Below are positions 1 to 8,684 of a stretch of DNA of 64,000 nucleotides, piece after piece (the stretch's first letter is position 1; the number at the start of each line of letters is the position of its first letter). Position numbers and translations under genes: made by a program. The notes under the pieces are model-generated. The model worked only from the letters and a program-made list of their open reading frames with translations, was not told where the DNA came from and searched no databases. This DNA is from Sphingorhabdus sp. EL138 (lineage in GTDB: Bacteria > Pseudomonadota > Alphaproteobacteria > Sphingomonadales > Sphingomonadaceae): NCBI RefSeq assembly GCF_945882965.1, contig NZ_CAMCWY010000009.1, positions 36,180-100,179 on the forward strand, read 5' to 3'.

Positions 1-1
1 G

Positions 2-370
2 CTGGCGACGCCGACAAACCTTGTCGCAATCGCCCGCACCGTTGCCAGCGTCTGGCGGCAAGAGGGGCTCGCGCGCGAGGCAAAGCAAATCGGGGCGCTT
101 GGCAAGGAAATGTATGACCGCATTGCGGTGGCTGCACAGCATCTGAAATCAGTCGGCAGCGGGCTGTCGTCGGCGGTGAATAACTACAATAAATTCGTCG
201 GCAGCTTCGAACGCAATGTCATTTCAACGGGCCGAAAATTTGCCGATCTGAACATCGAAACCGGTAAGCGTGAATTGGAAGATATTCCGATGGTCGAGGC
301 TTTACCCCGTTATGGCGAAGCTGAGGCGCCGTCGCCACCGATTGAGGACCAACGCGAAGCTGCTGTCTGA
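2..370 (+). CDS. rmuC: DNA recombination protein RmuC, C-terminal end (partial)
   Basis: The frame is open from base 2 to a TGA at 368-370, giving 122 residues. The gene starts left of the window. The segment begins LATPTNLVAIARTVASVWRQ and continues with LGKEMYDRIAVAAQHL and YNKFVGSFERN, which are typical of the C-terminal third of RmuC. RmuC proteins are predicted nuclease-like factors that limit inversions and rearrangements between short inverted repeats; the biochemistry is poorly known. The PD-(D/E)xK-like core would lie mostly upstream and cannot be checked here. The last 20 residues are Pro/Glu-rich and look like an unstructured tail. It converges on the trmH-type gene, 14 bp away. 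Confidence 0.88.
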   Translation: MATPTNLVAIARTVASVWRQEGLAREAKQIGALGKEMYDRIAVAAQHLKSVGSGLSSAVNNYNKFVGSFERNVISTGRKFADLNIETGKRELEDIPMVEALPRYGEAEAPSPPIEDQREAAV

Positions 371-384
371 GGCCTAACTGACCT

Positions 385-1191
385 TTAGGCGTGCCGAAAC
401 TGGTTCAGGACCTCATAGGCCATCACTGCGGTCGCGACAGCCGCGTTTAAGCTGTCCGCCTTGCCACGCATCGGCATTTTGACGCGCAGGTCGCATTCGG
501 CTTCATAATCGTCGGGCAAGCCCTGCGCCTCATTACCCGTCAGGATGAAGCATGGTGCGTGGTAGCGTGCGGCTTGGTAGTCGGTGTCGGTTTGCAGGCT
601 GGTGCCGACCAATTGGCCTTCGCCCGCACGCAACCATGCGGTGAATTCCTCCCACCGGCATTGCACCACCTTTTGCGTGAAAATGGCGCCCATGCTGGCG
701 CGGACGGACTCAACAGAAAATGGGTCCGTGCAATCATCAATCAGGATGAGTCCGCCAGCCCCCACCGCATCGCCGGTACGCAACATCGTGCCTAGATTAC
801 CCGGATCACGCATCGATTGCGCCACAAGCCAGATCGGCGCTGCCGTGCGGTCCACGTCCACCAAAGCAGTTCCATGGTCCCGATAGACGCCAACTACGGC
901 CTGGGCGTTGTTCTTGCCCGACAGTTTGGCCATGATCTCGGCGCTGGTTTCGATAACGTCGCCTTTGTTGGCCAGCACATCGGCCTCTAAAGCCACCTCA
1001 AGCGTGTGTACGGGCCGGTCTTTAACGCGAAACAGCATTTTGGGAAGAAATCCCGCCGCGCGCGCTTCGGTCATAATGCGCAGCCCTTCAGCAAGGAACA
1101 GCCCAGCGCGTTTACGAAGCTTCTTTTCACGAAGTCCGCGTATTTCCTTTAGCAGCGGATTGGAAAATCCGGTAATTTCACGGCGCATCAA
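385..1191 (-). CDS. TrmH-family (SpoU) RNA 2'-O-methyltransferase
   Basis: This 268-residue SPOUT methyltransferase transfers a methyl group from SAM to a ribose 2'-OH in tRNA or rRNA. An N-terminal L30e-like substrate-binding part (about residues 1-100) precedes the SPOUT domain. SpoU motif 1 is VAQSMRDPGNLGTMLRTGDA, with the conserved N and R; motif 2 is ILTGNEAQGLP; motif 3 is SLNAAVATAVMAYE. The exact target nucleotide cannot be read from sequence; RlmB-like or TrmH-like are both possible. Its ATG overlaps the stop of ptsH by four bases, so it is the last gene of the chvI-ptsH operon and probably translationally coupled to HPr. That is an unusual partner for an RNA modification enzyme. 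Confidence 0.88.
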   Translation of the reverse strand: MMRREITGFSNPLLKEIRGLREKKLRKRAGLFLAEGLRIMTEARAAGFLPKMLFRVKDRPVHTLEVALEADVLANKGDVIETSAEIMAKLSGKNNAQAVVGVYRDHGTALVDVDRTAAPIWLVAQSMRDPGNLGTMLRTGDAVGAGGLILIDDCTDPFSVESVRASMGAIFTQKVVQCRWEEFTAWLRAGEGQLVGTSLQTDTDYQAARYHAPCFILTGNEAQGLPDDYEAECDLRVKMPMRGKADSLNAAVATAVMAYEVLNQFRHA

Positions 1192-1466
1192 TCTTCGCCA
1201 AAACCGTCGACAATCAACCCGACCAGCTTTTCAATGGCAAGCTCGGCCTGCTCGCCTTCGACATGAATGATGATTTCGCTACCCTTGGCCGCGCCCAACA
1301 TCATTAAGCCCATGATGGATGTGCCCGTCACTGATTGCCCATCTTTTTCGACTTCAACTTTGATGCCTTCGGGCAAGCGGGACACGAATGTCACGAATTT
1401 GGCACTGGCGCGGGCGTGGAGGCCCTTTACGTTAACGATAGTGACGGGGCGGCTAATCCGCGTCAT
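1188..1466 (-). CDS. ptsH: HPr phosphocarrier protein (PtsH / NPr type)
   Basis: This 92-residue phosphocarrier takes phosphate from Enzyme I and passes it to EIIA proteins. The phosphorylated histidine is in VKGLHARAS (about His17). The regulatory serine is in GTSIMGLMML (about Ser49), the site used by HPr kinase, and hprK is three genes upstream. No sugar permease or ptsI is visible, so this looks like a regulatory phosphorelay rather than a transport system. It overlaps the EIIA gene upstream and the trmH-type gene downstream by four bases each. Confidence 0.94.
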   Translation of the reverse strand: MTRISRPVTIVNVKGLHARASAKFVTFVSRLPEGIKVEVEKDGQSVTGTSIMGLMMLGAAKGSEIIIHVEGEQAELAIEKLVGLIVDGFGED

Positions 1467-1867
1467 CGTGAAGCTTCAAGCACTTCAGAGGCGACGCTGA
1501 TATATTTGCGTCCCGCTTCACGTGCGGCAGCAACCGCCTCTTTCACGTCCAAGTTTTTGCGCGCGCTATCCAAGCGGATCAGCATGGGCAGGTTCACGCC
1601 AGCGATGACTTCGACGCGTCCGCTATCCAGCAAGGAAATCGAGAGATTTGATGGCGTTCCGCCGAACAGATCGGACAGGATGATGACGCCCTTGCCGGTA
1701 TCAACCTTTTTAATGGCAGCCGCGATTTCATTGCGTCGCGCTTCCATGTCATCATGCGGGCCGATGCAGATGGTCGCAACGTCCTTTTGTGACCCCACAA
1801 CATGTTCAAGCGCGACAAGAAACTCATTCGCCAGTTTCCCATGCGTGACTAAAATCAAACCGATCAT
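1463..1867 (-). CDS. PTS EIIA component, mannose (ManX) family
   Basis: This 134-residue stand-alone EIIA domain of the mannose/fructose superfamily carries its active-site histidine near the N-terminus in LILVTHGKLANEF (His9). The LFGGTPSN motif of the family is at about residues 67-74. No EIIB, EIIC or EIID domain is fused or adjacent, so transport is unlikely. In alphaproteobacteria this protein is usually the terminal phosphate acceptor of a regulatory PTS, and its phosphorylation state is thought to influence ChvG/ChvI signalling or carbon storage. It overlaps rapZ and ptsH by four bases each. Confidence 0.93.
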   Translation of the reverse strand: MIGLILVTHGKLANEFLVALEHVVGSQKDVATICIGPHDDMEARRNEIAAAIKKVDTGKGVIILSDLFGGTPSNLSISLLDSGRVEVIAGVNLPMLIRLDSARKNLDVKEAVAAAREAGRKYISVASEVLEASR

Positions 1868-2829
1868 GTGATGTTGCTGCCTTGTCGCGACGTTAATCTA
1901 TCTGCGCCGTTAGCAGGCTGTTCCAGCGCGTCAATCGGTCTTGATGTCAGATCGCGATGTGCCACCGTCAAGGCAAAGCCATCCGCACGCAACCAAGCGC
2001 CAAAGGTTTCGGCAACATGCACAGACCGATGACGTCCACCCGTGCACCCAAAGGCGATATTTACATAAGCCTTGCCCTGCGCGTCGTAGAGCGGCAGCAG
2101 GAACCGCAGAAGGTCAAGGATTTTCTGCATCGCTTCATCATATTTCGGGTCGGCGGCAACATAATCGGCAACCGCCGCATCCAACCCCGTCATGGGTCGC
2201 AAATTGCCGTCCCAGTGCGGGTTCCGCAAAAAACGCAAATCGAATACCAAGTCGGCATTGTGCGGGACTCCGCGCGAAAAGCCAAAGCTTGATATAGTGA
2301 TATTAGAGTGCAGTGACGTATCGCTGCTAAACCGTTCGCGGATGACCACTTGCAAGTCATGCGCCGATAGTTTGCTTGTATCAATGACGGCCTCCGCCCA
2401 TCGGCGAAACGGTTCCATCACGGCCCGGTCAATGGCGATGCCGTCCATCGCAGGCCGGTCTTGCGCCATCGGATGACGGCGGCGGGTTTCGGCGTAGCGG
2501 CGCTCGATCTCAACGCCCGCACAATCCAAAAATAGCATCATTATTTCGAGGTCAGCTTGCGCCTGCAGCTTCCTGATTTGCCCAATCAACGCCTCGGCAT
2601 CAAAACCGCGTGTCCGGCTATCAAAGCCCAGCGCCAGCGGAACATTTGGTCCATTCTCACCGCCCGGCACGGGAATTTTAAGCAATTGACCTGCCAGCTT
2701 GATCGGGAAATTGTCCACTGTTTCCCAGCCTAAGTCTTCCAGCGTTTTCAGCGCGGTTGTCTTACCGGCACCCGACACACCAGTAATTAGCAGGATTTTC
2801 TGCGGTTCAGAGGCTGTGTTCGGGGTCAC
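1864..2829 (-). CDS. rapZ: RapZ-type nucleotide-binding RNase adapter protein
   Basis: This 321-residue P-loop protein of the RapZ/YvcJ family has a Walker A motif in ITGVSGAGKTTALKTLEDLGW (about residues 15-35). The conserved C-terminal domain carries IAFGCTGGRHRSVHVAE, the region that senses GlcN6P and binds RNA in E. coli RapZ. There RapZ steers RNase E to sRNAs controlling GlmS; in alphaproteobacteria the role is less certain. It starts with GTG at 2829 inside the end of hprK (GTGA overlap), and its stop overlaps the EIIA start. Its place between HPr kinase and EIIA is a common proteobacterial arrangement. Confidence 0.93.
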   Translation of the reverse strand: MTPNTASEPQKILLITGVSGAGKTTALKTLEDLGWETVDNFPIKLAGQLLKIPVPGGENGPNVPLALGFDSRTRGFDAEALIGQIRKLQAQADLEIMMLFLDCAGVEIERRYAETRRRHPMAQDRPAMDGIAIDRAVMEPFRRWAEAVIDTSKLSAHDLQVVIRERFSSDTSLHSNITISSFGFSRGVPHNADLVFDLRFLRNPHWDGNLRPMTGLDAAVADYVAADPKYDEAMQKILDLLRFLLPLYDAQGKAYVNIAFGCTGGRHRSVHVAETFGAWLRADGFALTVAHRDLTSRPIDALEQPANGADRLTSRQGSNIT

Positions 2830-3299
2830 ATTTTTACGCTTTCGTTGGACGCGGCATCCGCACTTGCCACCGGGTGCAACCCAGCGTCAATGGCTGACCG
2901 GAGCGCCCATTCCACCTTTAATGCACTGCTCGCCTGAAATGGGTCCAGCTTGCACATGGGCACCGCGTAACCGGCTATGGTTATGCTCTGATGCTCCGGC
3001 GGCATGCGGTCCACGTCCTGCGCGAATTGCACGATCAGGCGCAGTGGCGCGCGATGGACGAAATCCATGGGGCATATTCCGATGCCACGCACTTCTATTT
3101 TACCAGCTATATTCGGCGCGCAGGTCAGTTGTGGCACACCGTTGCTGCTTTCAATGTGTAATATGTCGTCGCAGATCAGCTTTGCCCCGCGGTCAATCAG
3201 GCGAAGCGCCAGGTCTGATTTTCCGCTGCCGGACGGCCCAAGCAGCAGCACCCCGTTCCCGTCAATGGCGACTGCGCTACCATGCACCATGTCGGACAT
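2826..3299 (-). CDS. hprK: HPr kinase/phosphorylase, short alphaproteobacterial form
   Basis: This 157-residue protein equals only the C-terminal catalytic half of the roughly 310-residue Firmicutes enzyme, which is the normal alphaproteobacterial form. Walker A is LLLGPSGSGKSDLALRL (about residues 19-35), followed by CDD, and the HprK signature EVRGIGICPM is at about residues 90-99. It phosphorylates or dephosphorylates HPr on the regulatory serine encoded in the same operon. The ATG overlaps the chvG stop by one base (TAATG), and the stop overlaps the rapZ GTG. Confidence 0.92.
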   Translation of the reverse strand: MSDMVHGSAVAIDGNGVLLLGPSGSGKSDLALRLIDRGAKLICDDILHIESSNGVPQLTCAPNIAGKIEVRGIGICPMDFVHRAPLRLIVQFAQDVDRMPPEHQSITIAGYAVPMCKLDPFQASSALKVEWALRSAIDAGLHPVASADAASNESVKM

Positions 3300-4879
3300 T
3301 AGCGTGTTGCCGCAGCCGCGCAGGGCAAGGCGATTTCGAAGCAGGCCCCGCCTTTGCCATCAACCCGGTCGCGTACCCCAATGCGTCCATGATGCCCCTC
3401 GATAATTGTCCGCGCAATGGCGAGGCCAAGTCCGCTATGCTTGCCAAAATTCTCGGTCGCTGGCCTTTCGCTGTGGAACCGTCGGAAAATGGCCTCGCGC
3501 TCTTGTGGTGGCACCCCTGGGCCTTCATCGCTAATCCGGATGATAACGTCTTCATCGGCAAGCGTCGCAGATATTTCCACGACTGCTCCTGGCGGCGAGA
3601 AGGACACGGCATTGTCGATCAAGTTGGTCAACATGCGTTCAAGACGGACATCTTCACCCATCACGGTAGCGATTTTCCGGCGTGGTCGTGCAAAGGCGAT
3701 GTCGACGTCTTTGTCGCTGTCCCGGTCTTCGCGTGCCTGAAGCAATTGTTCGATCATGTCGCCAAGGTCGATAGGCTCAAACTTTGCTTTGGCCAGTTGC
3801 GAATCCACACGGCTGGCGTCGGAAATATCGCTGATCAGGCGGTCCATTCGAAGCACATCAGCTTTTGCAACGTCCATCAATTGTTCACGCAATTTTGGGT
3901 CTTCAACCCGTTCTGCGCCATCAAGTGCAGAGCGCAGAGACGCAAGCGGATTTTTAATTTCATGCGCGACATCGGCGGCAAAGGCTTCGGTGGCATCAAT
4001 CCGTTGGCGCAGCGCGATGCTCATATCCGAAAGCGCACGTGCCAACATACCAATTTCGTCGCGGCGCGAGGGCAGGCGGGGAACGGTAACCTCTTGCGCG
4101 CGACCAAGCCGAACCTTTACGGCGGCGCGGGCCAGGTGGCGCAACGGACGGACTATCGTGCGGGCGAGAAATATGGAAAGCAGAACGCCGATGCCAAGCA
4201 CCAAAAGGAAAAACATGCCGACGTTGAACCGCTCTGCCCGGACGAACAAGCGGATGTCCCGTTCATTGGCGGTTGTCAGCACCGTAAAGCGTCCGTCGCG
4301 CGCAGTTGAGGCTGCGCTAATCATGTGCGTGAGGTCAGGCGCAAAGCGCACCATCGACGCGGCTTTGGAAGGCGTTGCCGCGCGAATTTCCGGCCATGCT
4401 GAAGGGATATCTTCTACAGGCTCAACAAAGCGGTCCAGCTTGGCCGCGCCGACGAGGAAATCGAATAGGACGTCAATCCAGCGTGCTATAATTTTCGGCC
4501 AAGGTTCGCTGTCGGGGTCGCGAAAGACATAAGTGGGTTGTTGGCCCGCAAAGCTGTCTAATATTTTCGCTCCATCTTGGTCGTAAACCCGGATCCGCGA
4601 CAGGTTCAATTGCCCGAATTTGGCGACATAATCGTCCCGCTTTTCCGTGGTGATAAGTGGCAGGCTGGATACCAGGAAGCTGGCCTGAACGCGGGCTGCG
4701 TTCTCGCGATCTGCAATTAACCGGACGCGATAGCTGTCGAGGTAGAACAGACCGGCGCCCAGCAGAGCAAGTACGAAGATGTTTAGGGCAAGTATACGGG
4801 CGGTCAGCGATAACCCCCGGCTCCATCCCAGCTGGAGATTAGCGGGCTCAGCTGTCTGCAAAGCGATATCCGGCCCCAT
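3299..4879 (-). CDS. chvG: Sensor histidine kinase ChvG
   Basis: This membrane histidine kinase pairs with ChvI. From ATG 4879 it has 526 residues; a longer frame back to 4972 would overlap chvI by 125 bp and is less likely, although the chosen start still overlaps by about 30 bp. A first membrane segment ([19 protein letters not shown]) is followed by a periplasmic region of about 200 residues, a second segment ([17 protein letters not shown]), a HAMP linker and the H-box [16 protein letters not shown]. The N-box is [12 protein letters not shown], and G-boxes DEGPGVP and [10 protein letters not shown] follow. In rhizobia ChvG responds to acidity and envelope state and is inhibited by periplasmic ExoR; no exoR is seen here. 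Confidence 0.92.
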   Translation of the reverse strand: MGPDIALQTAEPANLQLGWSRGLSLTARILALNIFVLALLGAGLFYLDSYRVRLIADRENAARVQASFLVSSLPLITTEKRDDYVAKFGQLNLSRIRVYDQDGAKILDSFAGQQPTYVFRDPDSEPWPKIIARWIDVLFDFLVGAAKLDRFVEPVEDIPSAWPEIRAATPSKAASMVRFAPDLTHMISAASTARDGRFTVLTTANERDIRLFVRAERFNVGMFFLLVLGIGVLLSIFLARTIVRPLRHLARAAVKVRLGRAQEVTVPRLPSRRDEIGMLARALSDMSIALRQRIDATEAFAADVAHEIKNPLASLRSALDGAERVEDPKLREQLMDVAKADVLRMDRLISDISDASRVDSQLAKAKFEPIDLGDMIEQLLQAREDRDSDKDVDIAFARPRRKIATVMGEDVRLERMLTNLIDNAVSFSPPGAVVEISATLADEDVIIRISDEGPGVPPQEREAIFRRFHSERPATENFGKHSGLGLAIARTIIEGHHGRIGVRDRVDGKGGACFEIALPCAAAATR

Positions 4880-5555
4880 AAAGCGTATCAATGGCGGTGA
4901 ATTCAGGGTCAATTTCACGGAACTTGCGCCGGAGCCTTTTGATATGGCTGTCAATGGTCCGGTCATCCACATAGACGTCGTCCTGATACGCAGCGTCCAT
5001 CAGTTGATCGCGGGTGCGCACGACGCCCGGTCGATTGGCCAGCGCCTCAAGGATCATGAACTCTGTCACCGTAAGCGTCAGCGACCGACCGTCCCATTTT
5101 ACGTTATGCCGTGCCGGGTCCATTTCCAGCTTGCCGCGTACCATGGGTTCTGGTTCGGGCTCCGCCTCGCCATTGCCAGCGACCTTGTCATAAGTTGCGC
5201 GTCGCAATATGGCTTTCATTCGCGCAATCAACAGACGTTGCGAAAATGGCTTGGTTATATAGTCATCGGCGCCCATAGCGAGGCCAAGTGCCTCGTCCAG
5301 TTCCTCATCTTTTGACGTCAAGAAGATAACGGGCATATCGCTTTTTTCGCGCAACCGACGAAGCAATTCAAGCCCGTCCATACGCGGCATTTTAATGTCA
5401 AAAATACCAAGGTCTGCCGGATTTTCGATCAGCGCCTTTAACGCGGTTTCGCCGTCCGAATATATCCGCGTCACATATCCTTCGGCCTGCATCGCAATCG
5501 ATACGGAGGTCAGGATGTTCCGGTCGTCATCAACCAAGGCGATGTTCGCATTCAT
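4848..5555 (-). CDS. chvI: Response regulator ChvI (OmpR family)
   Basis: This 235-residue OmpR/PhoB-type regulator has a receiver domain (1-120) with acidic pocket DDD near residue 9-11, the phospho-acceptor Asp in [17 protein letters not shown], Thr in FLTSKDEE and Lys in YITKPFS. A winged-helix DNA-binding domain occupies about residues 140-235 ([24 protein letters not shown]). It is the first gene of the minus-strand operon and diverges from pckA across about 190 bp. In Sinorhizobium and Agrobacterium ChvI controls envelope, exopolysaccharide and acid-response genes. Its position next to pckA is conserved in many alphaproteobacteria. Confidence 0.94.
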   Translation of the reverse strand: MNANIALVDDDRNILTSVSIAMQAEGYVTRIYSDGETALKALIENPADLGIFDIKMPRMDGLELLRRLREKSDMPVIFLTSKDEELDEALGLAMGADDYITKPFSQRLLIARMKAILRRATYDKVAGNGEAEPEPEPMVRGKLEMDPARHNVKWDGRSLTLTVTEFMILEALANRPGVVRTRDQLMDAAYQDDVYVDDRTIDSHIKRLRRKFREIDPEFTAIDTLYGAGYRFADS

Positions 5556-5665
5556 CGGCTAACTATAGAGGGGCAAGTGTGATGGTTCAATCTATTGCTC
5601 ATTTCATGCAAAGTCTGCCGTGGATAACCTTTTTCCCGTAAATTGATACGCCCCCTATTTGACCT

Positions 5666-5714
5666 TATACGATGCATCGTATACCGGCGGCGACTTCACA
5701 GTGCATACGTATGC
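5666..5714. promoter_or_regulatory. Pair of perfect palindromes in the chvI-pckA divergent region
   Basis: TATACGATGCATCGTATA at 5666-5683 is an 18-bp perfect palindrome. GCATACGTATGC at 5703-5714 is a 12-bp perfect palindrome whose centre lies about 34 bp further. Both share an ATACG half-site core. They lie 30-80 bp upstream of the pckA ATG, where a repressor or activator would act. The regulator is unknown; the pairing is read directly from the sequence, the function is inferred. Confidence 0.55.
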
Positions 5715-5744
5715 CCTAGATTCGCAATTTTGCCGGAGCATTTA

Positions 5745-7346
5745 ATGTCGACACCACTGAATATCTCACTTTCGCAACAGGGTTTCGGCACCGATGCGAC
5801 ACTGTTTTGCAACCTCGGCACGGCGCCGTTGGTGGAGGCCGCTTTGGCCAATTCAGAAGGCATACTGGCCAAGGATGGCCCGCTTGTTGTCAAAACCGGC
5901 ACGCATACTGGCCGCTCGGCGAGGGATAAATATATCGTTCGCGATGCCGAGACCGATAACAGCATCTGGTGGGGCAAGTCCAACGTCGCCATGGCTCCTG
6001 CGCATTTTGAAGCTTTGAAGGCAGATTTTATTGCGGCGCTTGGCGGTAAAGACAAATTATACGTCGCTGACCTGTTCGGCGGGTCGCAGCCTGAGCATCG
6101 CGTCAATGTCCGCGTCATCAACGAATTTGCGTGGCATAACTTGTTCATCCGGACGCTGCTGGTGCGCCCGGCGCCGCATGAATTGGCAAGCTTCGAACCC
6201 GAATACACCATTATCGATTTGCCAAGTTTCCGCGCGGACCCGGCGCGCCATGGTTGCCGCAGTGAGACGGTGATTGCGGTCAACTTTACCGAAAAGCTGA
6301 TCTTGATTGGCGGCACCGCTTATGCTGGCGAAATGAAGAAGTCGGTGTTCGGCATCCTCAATTATCTGCTGCCGGTAAAGGGCGTTATGCCGATGCATTG
6401 TTCGGCGAATATTGGTGCCGACGGTCACACTGCGGTGTTTTTTGGCTTGTCAGGCACCGGGAAGACCACCTTGTCCGCCGACGCAAGCCGCACTTTGATT
6501 GGCGATGATGAACATGGCTGGTCCGACACCGCCGTTTTCAACTTTGAAGGTGGTTGCTACGCCAAGATGATCCGCCTTTCGGCTGAAGCCGAGCCAGAGA
6601 TTTTCGCCACAACCAAGCGTTTTGGCACCGTGCTCGAAAATGTGGTCATTGACCCGGAAACGCGCGAATTGGATTTCGACGATAACAGCCTCGCCGAAAA
6701 CAGCCGTGGTTCGTACCCCATCGAATTTATTCCGAACACCTCGGAAAAGAATATGGGCCCAGTGCCCAATACGATCATTTTCCTGACCGCTGACGCGTAT
6801 GGCGTGTTGCCGCCCATCGCGCGGTTAACGCCCGATCAGGCGATGTATCACTTCCTTTCGGGTTACACTGCGCGGGTTGCCGGGACCGAAATTGGCGTGA
6901 CGGAGCCGGAGGCGACGTTCTCTACCTGCTTTGGCGCGCCATTCATGCCGCGTCACCCCAGCGTCTATGGCAATTTATTGAAAGAGCGCATTGCCAAGGG
7001 CAATGTCCAATGCTGGCTGGTCAACACCGGCTGGACCGGTGGCAAGGCAACTATGCCCGGCATCAGCCGCATGCCGATCAAGGCCACGCGCGCACTTTTG
7101 AACGCGGCGTTGGATGGCAGCCTGAACAATGCCGAATTCCGCAAGGATGCAAATTTTGGCTTTGAATTCCCGGTTGCAGTTCCAGGCGTTGACAGTGGCA
7201 TCCTTGACCCACGTGCGGCATGGGCCGACGGCGCGGAATATGATGTGACCGCGCAAAAGCTGGCGCAACAATTCATTGATAATTTCGCGCAATTTGCCGA
7301 TCATGTTGACGAAGGGGTAAGGCAATCTGCGCCAAAAGCGGCTTAG
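5745..7346 (+). CDS. pckA: Phosphoenolpyruvate carboxykinase (ATP)
   Basis: PckA converts oxaloacetate and ATP to phosphoenolpyruvate and CO2, the committed step of gluconeogenesis. The ATG at 5745 is preceded by GGAG at 5735-5738 and gives 533 residues, normal for the ATP-dependent family; an upstream in-frame ATG at 5643 lies within the palindromic control region and is unlikely. The kinase-1 P-loop is [17 protein letters not shown], followed by the metal-binding GDDEHGWSD and the family signature region [12 protein letters not shown]. It is divergent from chvI and is followed by a terminator-like hairpin. Confidence 0.96.
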   Translation: MSTPLNISLSQQGFGTDATLFCNLGTAPLVEAALANSEGILAKDGPLVVKTGTHTGRSARDKYIVRDAETDNSIWWGKSNVAMAPAHFEALKADFIAALGGKDKLYVADLFGGSQPEHRVNVRVINEFAWHNLFIRTLLVRPAPHELASFEPEYTIIDLPSFRADPARHGCRSETVIAVNFTEKLILIGGTAYAGEMKKSVFGILNYLLPVKGVMPMHCSANIGADGHTAVFFGLSGTGKTTLSADASRTLIGDDEHGWSDTAVFNFEGGCYAKMIRLSAEAEPEIFATTKRFGTVLENVVIDPETRELDFDDNSLAENSRGSYPIEFIPNTSEKNMGPVPNTIIFLTADAYGVLPPIARLTPDQAMYHFLSGYTARVAGTEIGVTEPEATFSTCFGAPFMPRHPSVYGNLLKERIAKGNVQCWLVNTGWTGGKATMPGISRMPIKATRALLNAALDGSLNNAEFRKDANFGFEFPVAVPGVDSGILDPRAAWADGAEYDVTAQKLAQQFIDNFAQFADHVDEGVRQSAPKAA

Positions 7347-7380
7347 GTCCTGACGCTAACGCGTCCGGACATGATCGGAC

Positions 7381-7402
7381 AACGGACAAGGTCCGTTTAT
7401 TT
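7381..7402 (+). terminator. Putative terminator after pckA
   Basis: AACGGAC (7381-7387) and GTCCGTT (7391-7397) form a 7-bp stem with a 3-base loop, followed by TATTTCT. The T-tract is interrupted, so this is a weak intrinsic terminator. A second small hairpin (GTCCG/CGGAC) lies just upstream. Confidence 0.5.
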
Positions 7403-7848
7403 CTGATGTTTCGATACGCCTGTTTGACGATGATGCATCGATAGTCGCTATTGGAGAAGGCTTGCTTGCCGCCACTTTGCCGCGTGACGCATGGACGCAT
7501 GAGGCGCATTTGGCGGCGTACAGCTGGCTACTGCGTGATAAGCCCACATCGATATTCAGCGCGCGCTACCGGCGATTATTTCGGCGTACAACGTCGCCAG
7601 CGGCGGCGTGAATGACGATGCACACGGCTATCACGAAACGATTACGCAGGTGTATATTGCGGGGGTGAGGGCGCATCTCGCGGAGGTCGCGACCGACCTG
7701 TCGCTTTATGAGGCGGTCAATAGCCTGTAGCTGTCCGCAAGGGGACGTCGCGATTTACCGCTTCTTTTTTTCGAAAGAGCTGTTGTTCTCGGTGCCCGCG
7801 CGGCGGACCTTTGTGCCGCCAGACCTCGTTGACCTCGACCAGATATGA
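7402..7848 (+). pseudogene. Frameshifted remnant of a conserved uncharacterised protein
   Basis: Three consecutive plus-strand segments read as one protein only if the frame is changed twice. Frame 1 from 7402 gives DDDASIVAIGEGLLAATLP and WTHEAHLAAYSWLLRD. Frame 3 from about 7541 gives HIDIQRALPAIISAYN, GYHETITQVYIAGVRAHLAE and YEAVNSL, ending in TAG at 7728-7730. Frame 1 from about 7735 gives PQGDVAIYRFFFSKELLFSV and RRTFVPPDLVDLDQI, ending in TGA at 7846-7848. WTHxAHL and YHETIT are motifs I associate with an uncharacterised small-protein family in this bacterial group; no function is known to me. No start codon is evident in frame 1 upstream. Two compensating indels point to a decayed gene, though two sequencing errors cannot be excluded. 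Confidence 0.7.
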
Positions 7849-8088
7849 ATGCCCGCTAAATGCCTTACAAACCCCCAGGAATACTGACAAGTTCACACTG
7901 AAATAAGTCCTAAACGGCACTGCGGATAGGGCCGTATGTCTGAAGAAAAATTGGTCACCGCGAGCAAGGACACTGCTAACGACACAGCCGATATCACGAT
8001 GTCAAAGAACCCCCGATGCCGAAAAAAGACAGCAGCGCATCAAAGCCTGACAAAACAAATCCTACATTGCAAGTGCGGCAATATCAGC
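7849..8088. other. Intergenic stretch in a decayed region, no gene supported
   Basis: Between the two gene remnants neither strand holds a convincing gene. A plus-strand frame starting at 7936 runs antisense through the nfeD remnant and has no family resemblance. The minus strand contains a short hydrophobic stretch (DIVISAVSLAVSLLAVTNF) without a start or ribosome-binding site. Confidence 0.5.
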
Positions 8089-8445
8089 TCAGATGCCCTC
8101 AACCAAAAACACAGCGCCGTCCGCTCCGATGACTCGCACGCTGACTCCAATATCTGCATTCATGCCGCACGCCCCGATCATTCAATTTGGCATCTCCGGT
8201 TTCAATGGGTCTTTACGGCTGAATTTTTTTCCGGCAAAGACCGACAAGACGGACAATATGACGAACATTGCGACTTGATAGGCAAGGGTGATCGGCAGGA
8301 AATAGTCCGCTACGCCTATTATCAACGCTGCAAAACCTACCCACATCAGGTAGCGACCCCGCGCAACAAATTCGGCCACCACACAGACGAACCCAAGCGC
8401 GAGCCAGAACCAATGCGTTGATATTGTGTCGAGCCATGCAGCCAT
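8089..8445 (-). pseudogene. Truncated NfeD-family membrane protein with in-frame stop
   Basis: The ATG at 8445 opens an 87-residue frame with three hydrophobic segments (HWFWLALGFVCVVAEFV, YLMWVGFAALIIGVADYFL, LAYQVAMFVILSVLSVFAG), matching the membrane half of NfeD proteins, which normally run to about 140-150 residues and end in an OB-fold. A TGA at 8182-8184 ends it after DPLKPEMPN. Directly downstream in the same frame lies MNADIGVSVRVIGADGAVF followed by LVEGI and a TGA at 8089-8091, which looks like the last OB-fold strands. The GRxFxLxxPIxxGxGxVRVGDxxW-like middle is missing. The membrane part may still be made. The usual partner, an SPFH/stomatin-like gene, is not next to it. Confidence 0.68.
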
Positions 8446-8684
8446 TTTGTCATTCCCAAAGCTAAGATGCGTTATCATAGTCATTTGTGACTCCCGCGAA
8501 AGCCGCAATCTGCGGTTTTGCACGTCTGTCTTGACTTATTCGCAAAAATTGCGGCGAGTTGAGGCGCGTGTTGTTCAATTAAGGGTCGCATGAATGTTTT
8601 GATGGATGTAGGGCTTGCGGTTGACGACAGAGCGTTCCCGACATGCGATGGGTGACGATTATTCTTAGTCTGGAGCAAACCCAC

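Noticed and set aside
2699..4309. Plus-strand open frame of 536 codons antisense to hprK and chvG
   Set aside because: It runs opposite to two well-supported genes in a GC-rich codon phase, has no family motif, and no ribosome-binding site.
7936..8421. Plus-strand frame of 161 codons in the decayed region
   Set aside because: It is mostly antisense to the nfeD gene, is rich in Cys, His and Lys without pattern, and lacks homology signals.
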